The notes beneath the pieces are model-generated. The model searched no databases, had not been told where the DNA came from, and saw only the letters and a list, made by a program, of their open reading frames with translations. A stretch of DNA of 64,000 bases from Sipunculus nudus (lineage: Eukaryota > Annelida > Sipuncula > Golfingiida > Sipunculidae), in assembly GCA_026874595.1 (NCBI GenBank), contig CM049317.1:20605882-20669881 (forward strand), written 5' to 3'. This document shows positions 1 to 12,800 of this stretch, piece by piece. The stretch's first letter is position 1. Every line of letters starts with the position of its first letter. The translations under genes were made by a program, and so were the position numbers.

Positions 1-2480
1 AATAAGATTAGGGTTCGACTTCTGTGCTGTTAAATCCTTATCCTTGCGAAAAGTTCCAAACCTACTGACATAAGGAAGAAAACCCAAATTCATAGATTCC
101 GGCCATATCAGTGTTTATTTAACAGCTATTATATATATGTGTGCGTGCGTGTGTGTGTTCTTGCTTTATGTGGTGCCAGTCTGATGATCCCGGTTCAATA
201 CACAGTGATATCGAAACCACTATAATTAATTGTGACTATAATAATTTGAAGGGTGTGTACTCAAAAGACATTATTGTGCCATATTGAGGTTATAAATCCC
301 ATGACTATAGTCCCATGACTCCTATCTTGACAGGAAAATGATCTTGTATACTAATAAACACCTTTATAGAGATTTTGACGCAATTCTAGGGGTCTGTTGT
401 ATTTATATCTTAATTTGTCACGCTGCATAGTGGATTTCTACCATTATAATGTTTGCCCTTCTTTCCTTTTTTTTCGCTCAGCTGACTGTAAGTCACTTAA
501 GCTATAGCAATCACTCTTTGTCCGTCGTCCGTCTGGCCTTCTGGCCATCCGGCCGTCTGTCCGTTAACAAGGCACAAATCATAACCATTGGACCTAGAAT
601 CTTCTAACTTTACATCAAGAAAGGAACATGAAAAACATCCTTGGAAACCTGGAATTAGGTTTATGTGCAAGTATAATGTATTGCCAAACAAACACCAACA
701 TGTATCTATTTCCATTACTTAATAAGAACCCTTCCAATAGATTGCTGCTTCCCTTATCTCATCATCACATCAACTCCTCAATTTTGTTTTATTTTTGTAT
801 ACATATTACGAAATTTGCAGGAGGATATGTTTTACAACATGGTTTGAAGGTTTTACAATTATTATAACACATGTAAATAGATGTCTTTATCAGAAATTCT
901 TTAATGCGTGGCTGAATGAATAAAACGAAACAAAATATTGGTTCTTGCAACAGTCAAGCGAAATATATTTTTTTTAATTATTTTATCAGTTTTCTACCAA
1001 GTAACATGTGTGAAGGATTTCTAATTAAGCGCTTACGTGTGTGAGTTACCCAATCTTCCCGTCTCAATCCGACCCATAACCACTTACAGCTGCTTCCTCT
1101 TTCATACCAAGCGTCATGTAATTCGTCTATGATGTAAGCTGCAAGTCATCAATGCGCAGCGTGAACAAAAAGATCAGAACTTAAGAAGGAGATTTTGTGT
1201 TTTACTTTATTGAGTCTTTATTCGTAGCGTCCCTGACCTGGATTTCAGTTCAAACTCTATTCAGATAAGGGCAATTCAAGACATATGAGTGTATATCATT
1301 CCTTGATGAGTACCTTCATTCATACTGGGGACAGATAATGTCAGCCACAGCCTACCCTGCCTTCACTCACCATCTCTGAGAACGGCTAATCTCCCGCTCC
1401 TCTTGCTACATCGAAACAAAGCATCATACCAATTCTCACTTGTACAATCCCGCAAAAAGGAACGATTTCCAGCCCGTGCACACATTTTCACTGGCTGCTC
1501 GTTATCTAAACAGTCTGTACATCAACATGTATACAGTGTTAAATGAATAAGTAAACCAAAACTGTTACAAACACAACAATATATTCATTATTCACTCATT
1601 ATAGGTAGAACTTGCATATTCAATGCATAATAAAACCTAACTCCATACACACATAGAAATCACACATATATCATTAAGTTGTTGGTACATTCCTCAGTGC
1701 AATCTGCGGGATTTTATGAATACCTGTCCATGATACCTTTCTTGCAGGTTTAAACATTTTCTGATGAATATATGATAATTTTATTTTCAAATTTTCCGCA
1801 CCTGTTTGCAGGAAAGAGCACAAACATTCCAAGAAATAGGGTATCCGTCAAAATATATTAGGTGGGATTCGTGATCAAAGGTAGCCGGGGTCAAGTACTT
1901 ATTGCCAGTTTCTGAATTTGTTCATTTTACCCACGGTACATCGACAACGCGACGCGTAATTATAATTTATGGTACTGCCATCCTTGATATATATTACAAT
2001 GCACCGACCACGGCAGTACTCCTTACCAGTATTCAAATCTCATCATGTTCGGTTCGAAGCCATATGGCATTTGTAGTTATTATTTTTTTATGATACCAGG
2101 AATAAATGTAAAAAAATAAATATGTAACTTTACTGCATAGTGGTGCCGTTGGTTAGAGGTGTCTAAAAGGTTAATTTGCTTGATATTGATGCAGATTTCT
2201 AACTTTCCATGTCACCTGAAACGTCCCACTTGGACATTGCCTTCCTATTTTTCCTGTGAGGGAAATCTCATTTTTGGTAAGTCGGCCGAATGCTTGTTTG
2301 ACATAAAATGACCTGTGAGGTCATTTTTTTTATAAAATGGCATCTTAATATTAAATAATGAAATATATTATTCATACCAAAGAGTCTATGTTAAAGAAAT
2401 TCTTATTTAGTTTGCAACTGGTATCTGTAAGCCACTGATCTCGCAGGGATATTTTTGTTTGTATCTTCATGAGAAAACCT
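1..2480. other. Region without recognisable gene
   Basis: No reading frame here shows coding character or a recognised family, and no linker, transmembrane or ZU5 exon matching gene A was found. If pseudogene 1 ever had its 3' half, that part is lost or lies beyond the left edge. Short TG and TA runs and the dispersed repeat at about 500-660 are the only features seen. Confidence 0.6.
500..660 (+). repeat. Dispersed molluscan-type repeat fragment
   Basis: A stretch of alternating CCGTC and CCGTCTG words is followed by 'ccgttaacaaggcacaaatc' and 'aaccattgg'. It resembles the 3' part of non-coding repeats common in mollusc genomes. The family assignment is from memory of that style of repeat. 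The overlapping short reading frames are not believable genes. Confidence 0.4.
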
Positions 2481-2482
2481 AC

Positions 2483-2592
2483 CATTGACTTCACAAACGT
2501 ATCCGGACATTCGACGTGCACAGACGTCTGCTTCTAATACTTTATCTCGTAGATTAAGCATTCCGCATTTCATATGCTGCTTCCATGTTCCC
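2483..2592 (-). pseudogene. Pseudogene 1, CTLD C-terminal exon without its acceptor
   Basis: It reads WKQHMKCGMLNLRDKVLEAD and then VCARRMSGYVCEVNG up to a good donor (CAATG|GTAGGT, phase 1). Gene A exon 3 is WKSHMNCGVLHLRDNVVEVD followed by NCTYRDFGFVCELPG. Two of the four conserved CTLD cysteines (K-C-G and V-C-E) are kept. The acceptor present in gene A (CATTGCAG) reads CATTTTGCCGGG here, and about 15 following bases are missing, so normal splicing should fail. Confidence 0.75.
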
Positions 2593-2928
2593 GGCAAAAT
2601 GTTAATGCGTGTAAAATGTACTTTAGTAATTCATATATAATAATGGGTCTTTTCTGTAAAAAAAAAAATGGTGATCTGATGATTGTTTTAATTTGGGGTA
2701 TCATGCACTTTCACCATGATGAAATGGAAATATATAATGATTAAGAACAACACATTAGAATATGATGGGTACTGTTCGGTATATCAGGTAAAAAAAAAAT
2801 TATTGTAATCACTCGTGCTCAAAGTAATAATGGAAGGGAAAACATTCGGTGTTAACAATAATAGACCGCGCACTAATCGATGAATTAGGGTATCAAACTA
2901 GTATAGTCGTTAACTTTGAATGTCTTAC

Positions 2929-3150
2929 TGCCTGGTTTATTGTCAAGCCACTTCCAGTGTTTTAGTTTCCTTCTGGTCACTGCAATCCATGTTTCTGATA
3001 GGTTGTATTCTCTCATAGTTTCCTGAATCGCAGTTTCCGAAGTCTCATCGTATTCTGGTATCGCAAATTTTGACCCAATCATTTTACAATCCGTCTGTGT
3101 TTCCTCATAGGACGCTTTACCCTTCATAACCCATACGTCAGAGCTGTCAC
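2929..3150 (-). pseudogene. Pseudogene 1, second copy of the first-CTLD exon type, itself intact
   Basis: Acceptor TTTTACAG|G and donor GCA|GTAAGA bound 222 bases, phase 1 in and phase 1 out, open throughout. The peptide has the CTLD helix-1 pattern (SYEETQTDCKMIGSKFAIPE) and then LSETWIAVTRRKLKHWKWLD, parallel to gene A residues about 24-96. It is therefore a duplicated exon 2 placed after the frameshifted one. It could still be spliced, but its downstream partner exon is damaged. Confidence 0.75.
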
Positions 3151-4929
3151 CTGTAAAAACACTTTACTGGAGTAGACGAATATTTCAGAACCCGACACTT
3201 TTAATAAATACAATCACGATATAAAAAAATACAATGAACAATAAAAATGTTCCAGAGAGTGTTATTCCATAATCAGGTAAAATCTCATCACACGCCAGCG
3301 TTTGGTAAACCCAAGAAACCTCGCATGTGCCAAGGTTGGTGCTGACTGGACCCGCCAGGCGGCAGCGTCATAGCAGACCTCAAAATAATAACTAACCTAC
3401 TTTTATTACGAAGTATCGAATGCACCACGAAACACTTTTTATTCTTTATTGTTTTAATTTTACAACGAATATAAGACGATTATATTTTTATTAATCAGAG
3501 AAAGTACGTTGTTTTTTTTTTATCACCGGTACCTGGGTTCTGTGTGTTTTTCTTGACGCAAAATGGGTAATACTTGTCTGCAGTTAGTCCTTTGTGATAT
3601 AAAAAGTAAATCTAAAAAGAGGTTTATTGTAACACAAGGGTTTCCCAGTTTTATCCGTAGAAAGATACCCAGGAAATAAATGTTGCAGTTATATGCATAC
3701 CAGTCATTGTCATAACAATAAAGCAATACAAACGGTACATGTATGTCTCTATAAATAATAGAAAAAATTGCATCTGTTTAGTTACATGATTAGTAATATG
3801 TAGTCAGTTAAATATCTGATACGTTATTTTCGACTTGTCCATTGAGAGTGAGAGACAGGAATATAAGGTAGCTGAATAACTGTGCCAAAAACAATAAGCT
3901 TTCAAAGGTCAAGCACGGGACCAGAAGTAATATATAGTATGTTTTAAAGAACTATGAAAACAAGACATAATGCCTATGTTAAAGGACTTGTTTCAGTGGA
4001 CAAATGACTCCAGTGCCCAGCACCGGTAGTATAAACGTGAGGCACTCTGTGACGAATCTATTTAGAATTGACCTCTTGTCCGTATGTAGCTAACTTATAC
4101 TTCTGTACATATTTCTGCCGTTATCTAATTTACCGAGCGTCACGAAATTCGAGTTAAATAGCACACTTACTGCACTCTTAGAGTGTCTGTACAGCCACCC
4201 GTGTAGCTGCAACATATTTGCAACTAGAGATAAACACTGCAAAGATAATGATTTCCGGACCATATATTTTTAAATGTTTTATCACATTGCTGTTTGTATA
4301 AATATGCATGCCATCCGGGGGTTAACACGCCCTTAGACTAACCTGTAATTTTTGGTTAACATCCGACTGGATTAAGACTTATTAAATATGCTTTAATACT
4401 TACATATGAGGAATAACATTGCTGAGCAGGAAATAAATGATTTCGACCTTATTTAAGATAAAAAACTAGGTTTTGAAATATAAAATATCACGAATTGTAT
4501 ATTTCCTACGCAGCGTTCTGATTTTTTTTTTTTTTTATAGTTTTAACCGCTGTCCACAGAAAGATTATCGCTTCTCACAACTTGACCTTGCACAGGTCAA
4601 GAACTTGTAATCAAATCAATAAGAGCGGAGTACGATATTGTGTTGTTCATACATTGTTTTAAACACATTCAGGCAGATTAGCTCCAACAGTGAGGATAAT
4701 GTGATTGGATCAGGTGTGACATAGTCTGTACCGACAACCACCCCAGTGACAGAGATCTATAAAACTACGACTTGCTCTTTTATGTTATATGTACGTACAG
4801 GGTACGAGTGACACTTTTAGATATCACATTTATTATTCCGCAAACATTCGAAATGCGATGGCCTCTTTGTTAGGTAGGTGGAAACTTGTGGAAAGGTGTT
4901 TATATAAAGTATAGCAACAATGTATAAAA

Positions 4930-5126
4930 CCCATAATGGGTATCGTGTCCTTCTGATTGAAATCCAGGCCTCAGGCACGTTTCCCTTCATGGCATCTATC
5001 ACCATGTTCTTATCTTCCTCCGCATATTTGGGGACGTGGAACTCTTTACCAAATGTCCTACAATCGGCTTTTGTGTCCAAAAATGTACCTTTTTCCCCGT
5101 TAACGGTATGTACATCAGGTCTGGAC
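4930..5126 (-). pseudogene. Pseudogene 1, first CTLD exon, frameshifted and truncated
   Basis: After the acceptor (TACAG|G) it starts as gene A exon 2 does: GPDLMYIPLTGK aligns with APDVMYRPLTGK. Two extra bases in 'ACGGGGAAAAAGG' then shift the frame. Beyond the shift it reads DTKADCRTFGKEFHVPKY and NVPEAWISIRRTRYPLW, clearly homologous to gene A (ADCKTFGEDFHIPRY, NVPEAWISMTRTRYPMW). Similarity stops where gene A has WMWLDGVPVG, and no donor is found at the equivalent place. Confidence 0.8.
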
Positions 5127-5309
5127 CTGTAGCTAAAACCTTATATGAATTTTAACATTATAGTATCATGAGCTGAAATTATCAAATTATCGACCAACCT
5201 AGTTCGCTCAATATAAATAAAGCATATAATTTATATTAAATTCACTAAAAGCAGAGGTAACACAAGGCTTACTAATACACCGACAACATCCCTAAATACG
5301 TGGTATTTA

Positions 5310-6760
5310 CATTTGCGTAAAACGAAGAATCGATCAAATTCTGGTGTTGATCCGGCACATGATTCTGGTTTATGATCATCCTATAGGCATATTCACAAAT
5401 GTAGAGTCACCTATGAACGTATTAACCTTCGAATATGGCCTGAATAAATGAATGCCAAAACAGTTTTAGTTCTTTCTATGTACCCTCCACATGGCGGTTG
5501 AATGTACTCCTTAGAATGTAGATTTCTCGTTTATTAATTAACATAATATTTGCAAAGGTACTTAAACGGAAATATTGGCATTATTTTGAATGAAAATACA
5601 ACCTGCTGCCATTAATTACATGTTTATCTATAGTTCCTCTTCTAATTTTGTTATAACAAAAAAAATACGAATTCCATCAAACAGATTTCTTTTTTATTAA
5701 TAAAGCCTGACAAACAAAATATTTATTAAAGTAGAGAGAGAAATTGACATTTTCTATCATGACAAAATTAAATTCCAGGTACGGAATTGACACCTATTTG
5801 TTTATTTAGTATATTTAAATAAATGTTTTTCAACTTACCATGGGAAAAAATAATAGTACCTACGAGCTGATACCATATGATACCTACGAGTCAGAATCCA
5901 GCATATGCCTAAAGTACTTTTGCCTCTAAATCTTAGTATCACTGATAACATATGCCTGAAGTACTATCCTCCCGTCACAACTAATCATTATTAACCAAGT
6001 TTTATGTATGTGTTTAAGTATTATTAATATCGATTAATATTGTTCCATCGATGAATTAAACGTAAAGAGTATTTTTTTAATACATTGTATTGCTGAAAAA
6101 ATCATACAACAAATATGTCACACATAATTGTACACAATCTCATCAAATACAATATATACAAAGCAAATTGCTTGAATATTATTCCAACTACACTTCAAAT
6201 GTGAAAGTAAACTTAACCAATATATACAAAGCATATTGCCTGAATATTATTCCAACTACACTTCAAATTTGAAAGTAAACTTAACCGAATGTAAATGTGT
6301 AGGTATTGTCCGATTGTGTTCAATTCAAGAATTCTTGTGGATAAAAGGGTGGATACCTGGAGCTTCATTATAATATATAACTTAAACGAGAAGCACCGAT
6401 TTGAAAACAAATATTGTCATTTGTAGTATATTTGATTCGTCATCCATTATGAATTTTATCAAGTGCTAGGTTTGCCAGGGTTTTTCTTCCCAGTGGTTAG
6501 AATAAATGGTAGACTGCCAGTTTTAAATATACGAGCAGTTATAGATCTTATTATCCATCGAGTGTTAAGGGCCACTAAAGTCAGCAAGTAAAGACTTTCA
6601 CTGCGAAATGTCCACGATAAATGACAATTTAATTTACACAATGTCAGCAGGGTGTCACATGATTGTCTCTGTGAGTAATACAAATTACTTTTGACCATAA
6701 GGCTATATCCACAACAAATAGCGAACGCCCATTTTGTGCTTGATGTGTTAATATGACAAT
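5310..6760. repeat. Segmental duplication, copy 1 (intron 1 of pseudogene 1)
   Basis: This block aligns in order with 18430-20925. Shared words include 'cacatgattc' followed by 'cctgaataaatgaat' (5360-5460), 'gaatgaaaatacaacctg' (5590), 'gagcttcattataat' (6360), 'gcaccgatttgaaaac' (6395) and 'cattttgtg' (6730). The second copy is clearly diverged and interrupted by an insertion. Because this DNA is intron 1 of pseudogene 1, the alignment shows that the lectin loci were duplicated together with their introns. Confidence 0.75.
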
Positions 6761-6958
6761 ATCTATTTCATGATCTGAATATTAAAATTTATGAAAACTT
6801 TGATCAGACCTTTAAACACGTTAAAGTAATACCCAGTTGCCTATTCGCACAATTCAACATTAAATGGAAGGTGTGTCAAGGTTAAACCGAGAAATTCCTT
6901 GCTTACATACTGTTAGGGGCCGTGTATGTAAACGCACATTAGTCTTGGAAGGTCTTAC

Positions 6959-7028
6959 CTGTTGCGCTTACAACAGCACCTCTCACTAACGCCAAAAAGC
7001 AGGCCAAAGAGACTGACACTGTCGCCAT
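6959..7028 (-). pseudogene. Pseudogene 1, signal-peptide exon
   Basis: The ATG at 7028-7026 opens 70 bases that read MATVSVSLACFLALVRGAVV and then SAT, ending at a good donor (CAG|GTAAGA). It is hydrophobic with small residues at the end, as in a secretory signal peptide. It has exactly the length (70 bp) and exit phase (1) of gene A exon 1, so the two first exons are homologous. This piece is intact. The damage to the locus lies in the downstream exons. Confidence 0.75.
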
Positions 7029-9116
7029 CGTGTTTCGTAAAGTCTGCTGTAACATTTACAATAAATATGTCTTAATTCCTTGAGCAGCAGTCAATCGTAA
7101 GGACGGAACAATAGCACTCATAGACTGAAAGCTTTCGTATGATCTTACTTTATCAAAACCACGCTTATAACCACCTGGCCTTTCCAGTGATAATAAATTC
7201 TTAGCATGAACAAATACTGGAAATGCAGTCCCTCACGACAGCCTAAAAAAGGCTTTGTTTACTTTTTATGTCAGACATGAACATATGCTCACAGCCACTT
7301 CAATATTCTACTCAATGGGAAAACATTAGGGTGACAAATGGTTGAGTCTCTATGATCAATGGACATGAACAGACGGTGATTCATATCAATGCTCAGGTTA
7401 AAGTCCATATACTATAATCATTTACAAACATTACACTTCGCACGGTGAAAAAAAAAATATCTTTATGAAATGAAAATAGAAAATGAATAGACGGTAAGGT
7501 ATATGCTATGTGTAACGCTTGTAAATTATTACACAATATAACTTTTACCTAAAGTTAGGATTGCCTAACATACCTAGATCATTTAACGTACCTTTAGACA
7601 CCTTCTAAGATGTATATACATAATATATACATACCTACTTGTCTAAAATATTACATCTTTTGACCTCTCAATAATCGTGTGGTGTATATCAATGTGTACA
7701 TGATCTAGTTTCTATATCTGAGTGAAACGCGCAATCATACCTCATGTATAATATAAATGTATTTTTCTTATATGAAGTTGATTCTTTACATCCCCACAAA
7801 CACAATGTTATATATATATTTAAATATACAGCAATATACACGGCACGGCCGCGGTTTGAACATTGTTCCGTATTTCTTAGTCTGTGCTCGTATATAATGA
7901 TCGTGAGATTTGATCTAACAAAAACCCACACAAATCGCCCGTGTGTATATTTCACACAAGGGATATTAACGAGTTAAACCATGTAATGTAGATATAATCA
8001 ATCAGGTATTCCAAAGTGGCTGAGGATTTCCAAGATGTGACGAAAATAGGTTGTTTGGATCAGTCAAGCCCAGGTAGATGCAAAAGACATAAACATGCGA
8101 TATTTGGTACTAAAAAAATAGGGACAGCAATATATAGATAGGCTGTGTAATAGAATGTATAACTACACAATGCTATATAGTCATTATTATCACAATATTA
8201 ACGTTTATATGTGGTACCAATGAAGTGAACTAAACAGCCTTCAAAACGATTTTATTTATGTCATTTTTATTTAGTAAAATGCAAAAAAATTAAAATGCAA
8301 ATTTTTTATTGAATATGTAATCTTGCGTGTGCGTATAGGGAGTTTCAAATTGGAATTTTAAAAAATATATTGAAAATTATGTTAGTTCATTCCAATTTTG
8401 TAAGCAGAATATAAAAACAACAGTTAACGGTAAATTCAGTCACGGTTACAACCCTTTGCTGTTCACAGGCTCACTAAAGCACACTCAAAATTGACACCTA
8501 GAACTCCATCATATGGCTAGATTATCCTAGTGAAACACATTGCCTATTTATTTTTATCTTTCAAAGATTCCAAAGAACATCAAGGTAAACCTCTCAGTAA
8601 GAAATGTGTAATATTTGGAAAAGATACAACAAAAGATGAAAAAGATATTGTCTGTTATGAAATATATGTAGCATCAAAAATATAAAATAAAGCACGTGTA
8701 AACGCATAAACTGAGTGTGGCTGCTTTTAAACACCAATGTGTGTTTCAGCTTCCTTACAAACAACTGGTCAAGGCACTGATCAGTGATATACACCATCAC
8801 CTAGAGTTGCATTATTTTACAGTTTTTTTAAGCAGCCATTTTATTGCCAACTGTTAAATGGTCTGGTAAATAAAGATTATAACTCGGAAACTATGATTAA
8901 TTGTAACGGCAACATTTTTTAAGGTTTGAGCTAGTATTACTTTAGACCGTTCTCACAGCACTAATGGAATTTTAAATTCGTAAAGGAGGAATATTGTTAT
9001 ACCTTGCGCAATATTGTAAATCTGTCAACTGTAAAACAATGAAGTCATTCCAGATCTCCTTCGTTGCATCTGCTGCTACGTGTAGCATAATTTTTCGGGC
9101 CAAACCACCTGGGCTT

Positions 9117-9217
9117 GCATAGGGCAAGGAGTAGTAATCAGACCAAGAGCGGTATCCCGCTTTTTTTTAAGTTTTTTAAAGACCCTGCACTCACTGGTCT
9201 GATTCCTGGCCCTGTGC
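9117..9217. repeat. Short inverted-repeat element (MITE-like), copy 1
   Basis: The left arm 'gcatagggcaagga' plus 'atcagacca' is mirrored by the right arm, whose reverse complement reads 'gcacagggccaggaatcaga' then 'cca'. There is a 6-base insertion in the left arm. About 50 bases lie between the arms. A related piece with 'gtaatcagacca' and 'ggccctgtgc' occurs at 55068-55200. No clear target-site duplication was seen, so the class is uncertain. Confidence 0.4.
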
Positions 9218-9432
9218 TGCTACTCTTATTATATAATAGGCCCATTTTGATCCAACCCGTCCAGACCACAGGTGCATAGACCACACGCTGGTAAAAATTG
9301 GCTCGACACCCCGCCGGGTTTCCAGGCTTGCTAGCTGTCAGTCAAAATGAAATGTAACAACATTGGCTGGGTACACTCCTGGCTAGGCTCGTATCCGTTT
9401 TTTTTTTTCTCGCAATGGATACATTGCTACGA

Positions 9433-9860
9433 TTAGGCAGGAAAAAAGTGAAAGTTGAAAAACGTAATATTTATTAAGAGTAAGCCCTCTGTCAACTCTG
9501 ATATTGAGACCTTGTCTGTTGTAAAGTTAAGGACCCAGATAAACTTGTTATAAAAAGCAGCGGTTAAAAATAAGGGGGTCCGGAATGGCTGCAGTCTAAT
9601 AATTGCTTTATTGGTAAACGTGTCCCGTTCGAATAAATGACCTCCGAATACCACTCCTGGGACCAGAAAAAGTTGTTTGCGATTCTTAATAAGTTTACCT
9701 TAAAGTTCCAACAGTCCAAAGATACAACACAGGATAGTGCAACCTGAGCAGGCCTAACGGCCAACATAGTCCTCAGAATACGAAGTAGCCCGCGCGACTT
9801 TCCAAACGTTGGGCATTTATAGTATTATGGCGGAGTGATCGTTACTATACCTAGTTGAAA
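9433..9860 (-). other. Possible solo LTR or retroposon remnant
   Basis: On the minus strand a TATA-like TATAAATGCCC (9821-9811) lies about 210 bases upstream of an AATAAAGC (9612-9605). That spacing is usual for promoter and polyadenylation signals inside a long terminal repeat. The block is more GC-rich than its surroundings. No partner LTR, primer-binding site or coding region was found, so this is only a suggestion. Confidence 0.2.
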
Positions 9861-12800
9861 ACAGCAAAAAAAAAGTCCGAACAACAAACGCGAGCTTACG
9901 TTCCTTTGCGTTAAAAAAACAATAAACTTGTTGTCTTCCGTAGTCGCTCCGCTCCGCTGCACGATAATCTCACGTGTGTTTCTCCTTTGTCACCTTTCGG
10001 ACCACTATACGGCAGGCCCCAACATCGCATATGATCACACCGTCACACCATCACTAGTTTCATTATTAATTTCAAATTGTTGGTGCATGCTGCAAAAACG
10101 ATGAAAGGTTCTTTAGGGGTTGGGTGAGGGTGGGGTAGCACAGAGCACCTGCTTAATCCAAGCATTTATTTACCTAAAAATCTGGAAATAGAAAATAACA
10201 CATTTTCTTTACTTAAGCTGAGCGCTAAAACTTAATTCAAAAGCTAACAAACTGATTTCTTTCACATTTTTCTTGTGCCTAAACCTCTGTTAAGAAAACT
10301 GGTTTATTGGCTGATGACATTTAATATGACTGTATTTGGTAAAATCTTTAAAAAAACATTAGATAACATATATCTCAAGAGTGAATGGAAGGATATCTTT
10401 GAAAACTTTCATGCTCAGATATGTTGGATAGCCATATAGTGTAAGGATTAGTGGTGGTGCCACCTGAAAACATCTTTGTTTGGGTGTGATTTAAATGCCT
10501 ATCCCAGTATCCCTGCTACTGAACAATATGTCAGCCATATAACTCAGAAATTAAAAACCGGTTTTTAGAATGTGGCATGTGTAGAAAGGTGGACCATATT
10601 TTCATTTTTATAACAATATTTGGTGAACAGAACTTGCATGTTAAAATATATGCGAAACTAAAACAGAACCTGTCAACATTAAATATTTTTTTACTCTACA
10701 ACCATTGCTTATTTTACAAATTATACACACTTTTCCTCCACCCAGTATCCAGAAATTTGAAGCTATAGATGATCTGGATAGCTTTTTGTTTTGCACAATA
10801 TACCACATGACAAGAAGTAAAAACCATGCTTTATGCAAATGGAGTATCCTTATTGATAAGGAAAGTATGGCTTTTATTGGTTTGCTCAAGACCTTCACTC
10901 ATAAGAATTATAAGAGATGCATACTTTAAACAGATGAGTCAAAGAGAGGTAACAATTTTACATTTAATACATGGTGTAACTCATGCGTTTGTTAAATTCA
11001 CAAAACCTATTGCATTAAGATAACAGCTTAACAAAGAAGATAAAACTATGTTAATTATTTCTTGTTAATGACTATTTGGAGGACCCTGAAAGACTTAGTT
11101 ACTTGTCTATTGATTGTGATTACATAATTTGACTAAATGCGGATTGTAATTAACATTTTTTATTTATAGAAATTTGTTTATCTTGACCCAGAGCACCATT
11201 TCTCTCATTTATTCCATATTAATTTCACTTTATAGTTTAACAATATTAAAGCACCTTATTTTATAAGCCTTATGGACGATACGTATGAATGCTGTTTTCA
11301 GGATAAACAGTGTATTCAGGATAAACAGTGAATAATATGTCAATTTAATAATATGTGACCAACTCATTTTTATATGTAAAATTACCATAAATTCAATCAA
11401 TTTTGATTGAACCATCCCTTGAGAGCATGTTGAATGTCACTTCTGTAACAGCAGACTTTAGTTCCAGCCGGAGTTGCTAGTAGGTCTCAGTTCACAAGTC
11501 AACTTGTTCAGTCATGACCTTCAAGCCACATATATCAACTGTTTGGTTTTGTTACAAGTTACAGGATTCAGGATCCAGGATTTAGGAAAAAGAAGAGTCC
11601 GGACCAGGAGGACTACTACCAAACCCTTAACGAAATCCCGAGGTCCGGAAGGGGGGGGGGGAGCAGGCAACAACAAATTGTTCTGAAAACAATGTTGTGG
11701 CTTTATTTTTTAAAGAAAATTCTGTTTGAGATTTCACCGTGTTGAGGGGGTAATAGAACCATGTAAACAAACTGGCCATTAAAAATAAAGTTCGTCCTAA
11801 AAAAAAATGAGAAAGAAAAGAGATGCCTGAAAATATGGGTGGTCATGTATAGATTACGTAGCCACCATGAGCGGTTGTAGGTAACTGTTAATAATAATTT
11901 TTATTAATATATTAATATTCAAGGATAGTCTATTGAAGGAATGAATTCAGCATGTAGGATTTGCAATTTAAAATGCCTGTTAACACTACAGGTAACAATA
12001 AATGTTAAAACGTAATAGTGGCATTTGGCTTATTAATTTCATCTTCCCTGTTCAGACCTTGAATTGTGATATAAAATAATATATTTTTAACATAATGCTC
12101 AGTTCACTTGACACAATTCCTATATTAAAATTGAGTGAATGGTTAATTGGATATAAAAACATCCTTTTCTTGAATCATTTAACCAAGATATTGGAACAAT
12201 TTCATTTGGCTAACATAATTGGTCCAAGTATGGTTTAAACCGTGCCTTTATTCTATTTGAATTATTTTAAATAATATAAATGTCGGAGTCTACTGGATTT
12301 CCGTGTGAAAGCCTTTTACTGTTTGGCTCAACTGGTCCAATGGGCGAACGTTAATGTTCAGCCAATCTCGATTCCTGCATATATGAACTCTGTATTCGTG
12401 ATGGCTGAAACATAAAGCATGCATCGCCTATAATATTGAATATACGGTATTACCGATGGTCTTAAATACATTAACATATAAGTGCATATTTATATTTTGC
12501 TTTGAGGGTATACATTTTTAGAAGGATATTATAAAAAGACAGCAATGTACAACAAAATTGTAAAAAAAATATCAATAGTTTATCTGGGCAGTTTAAAATA
12601 AAAGTTTTGCACATGCAGCTTAGTCTGTAGGTTAGAGTCATGTATCGTACATTTCCCATTAGGAATCAAACACGCAGATTTCTCGAGCGAGACATTTTGA
12701 TGGGTAATGTACAAGGCTTCTGTGTCTGTATCTTAATAACATTTATGCGTCTATAACGATATATACTAAATGTATGGTAATGATGCAAGTTGGTAGGCCT

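Larger units (their letters stand above)
2483..7028 (-). pseudogene. Pseudogene 1: decayed relative of the CTLD-ZU5 receptor (gene A)
   Basis: Four pieces match gene A in order and orientation: a signal-peptide exon (6959-7028), a first-CTLD exon (4930-5126), a second copy of that exon type (2929-3150) and a CTLD end exon (2483-2592). The first CTLD exon carries a 2-base insertion relative to gene A and loses its 3' end. The end exon has lost the acceptor AG and about 15 bases. The second-CTLD, linker, membrane and ZU5 exons are not seen in the window. The upstream region also aligns with the gene A promoter, but its TATA box is altered. A minor transcript joining 7028, 3150 and a cryptic acceptor in the end exon is possible. 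A non-coding relic is more likely. Confidence 0.75.

Noticed and set aside
10577-11023. Overlapping plus-strand frames including MLYANGVSLL, which loosely recalls the YADD motif of reverse transcriptases.
   Set aside because: The catalytic Asp pair is missing and no other reverse-transcriptase motif lies at the expected distance.
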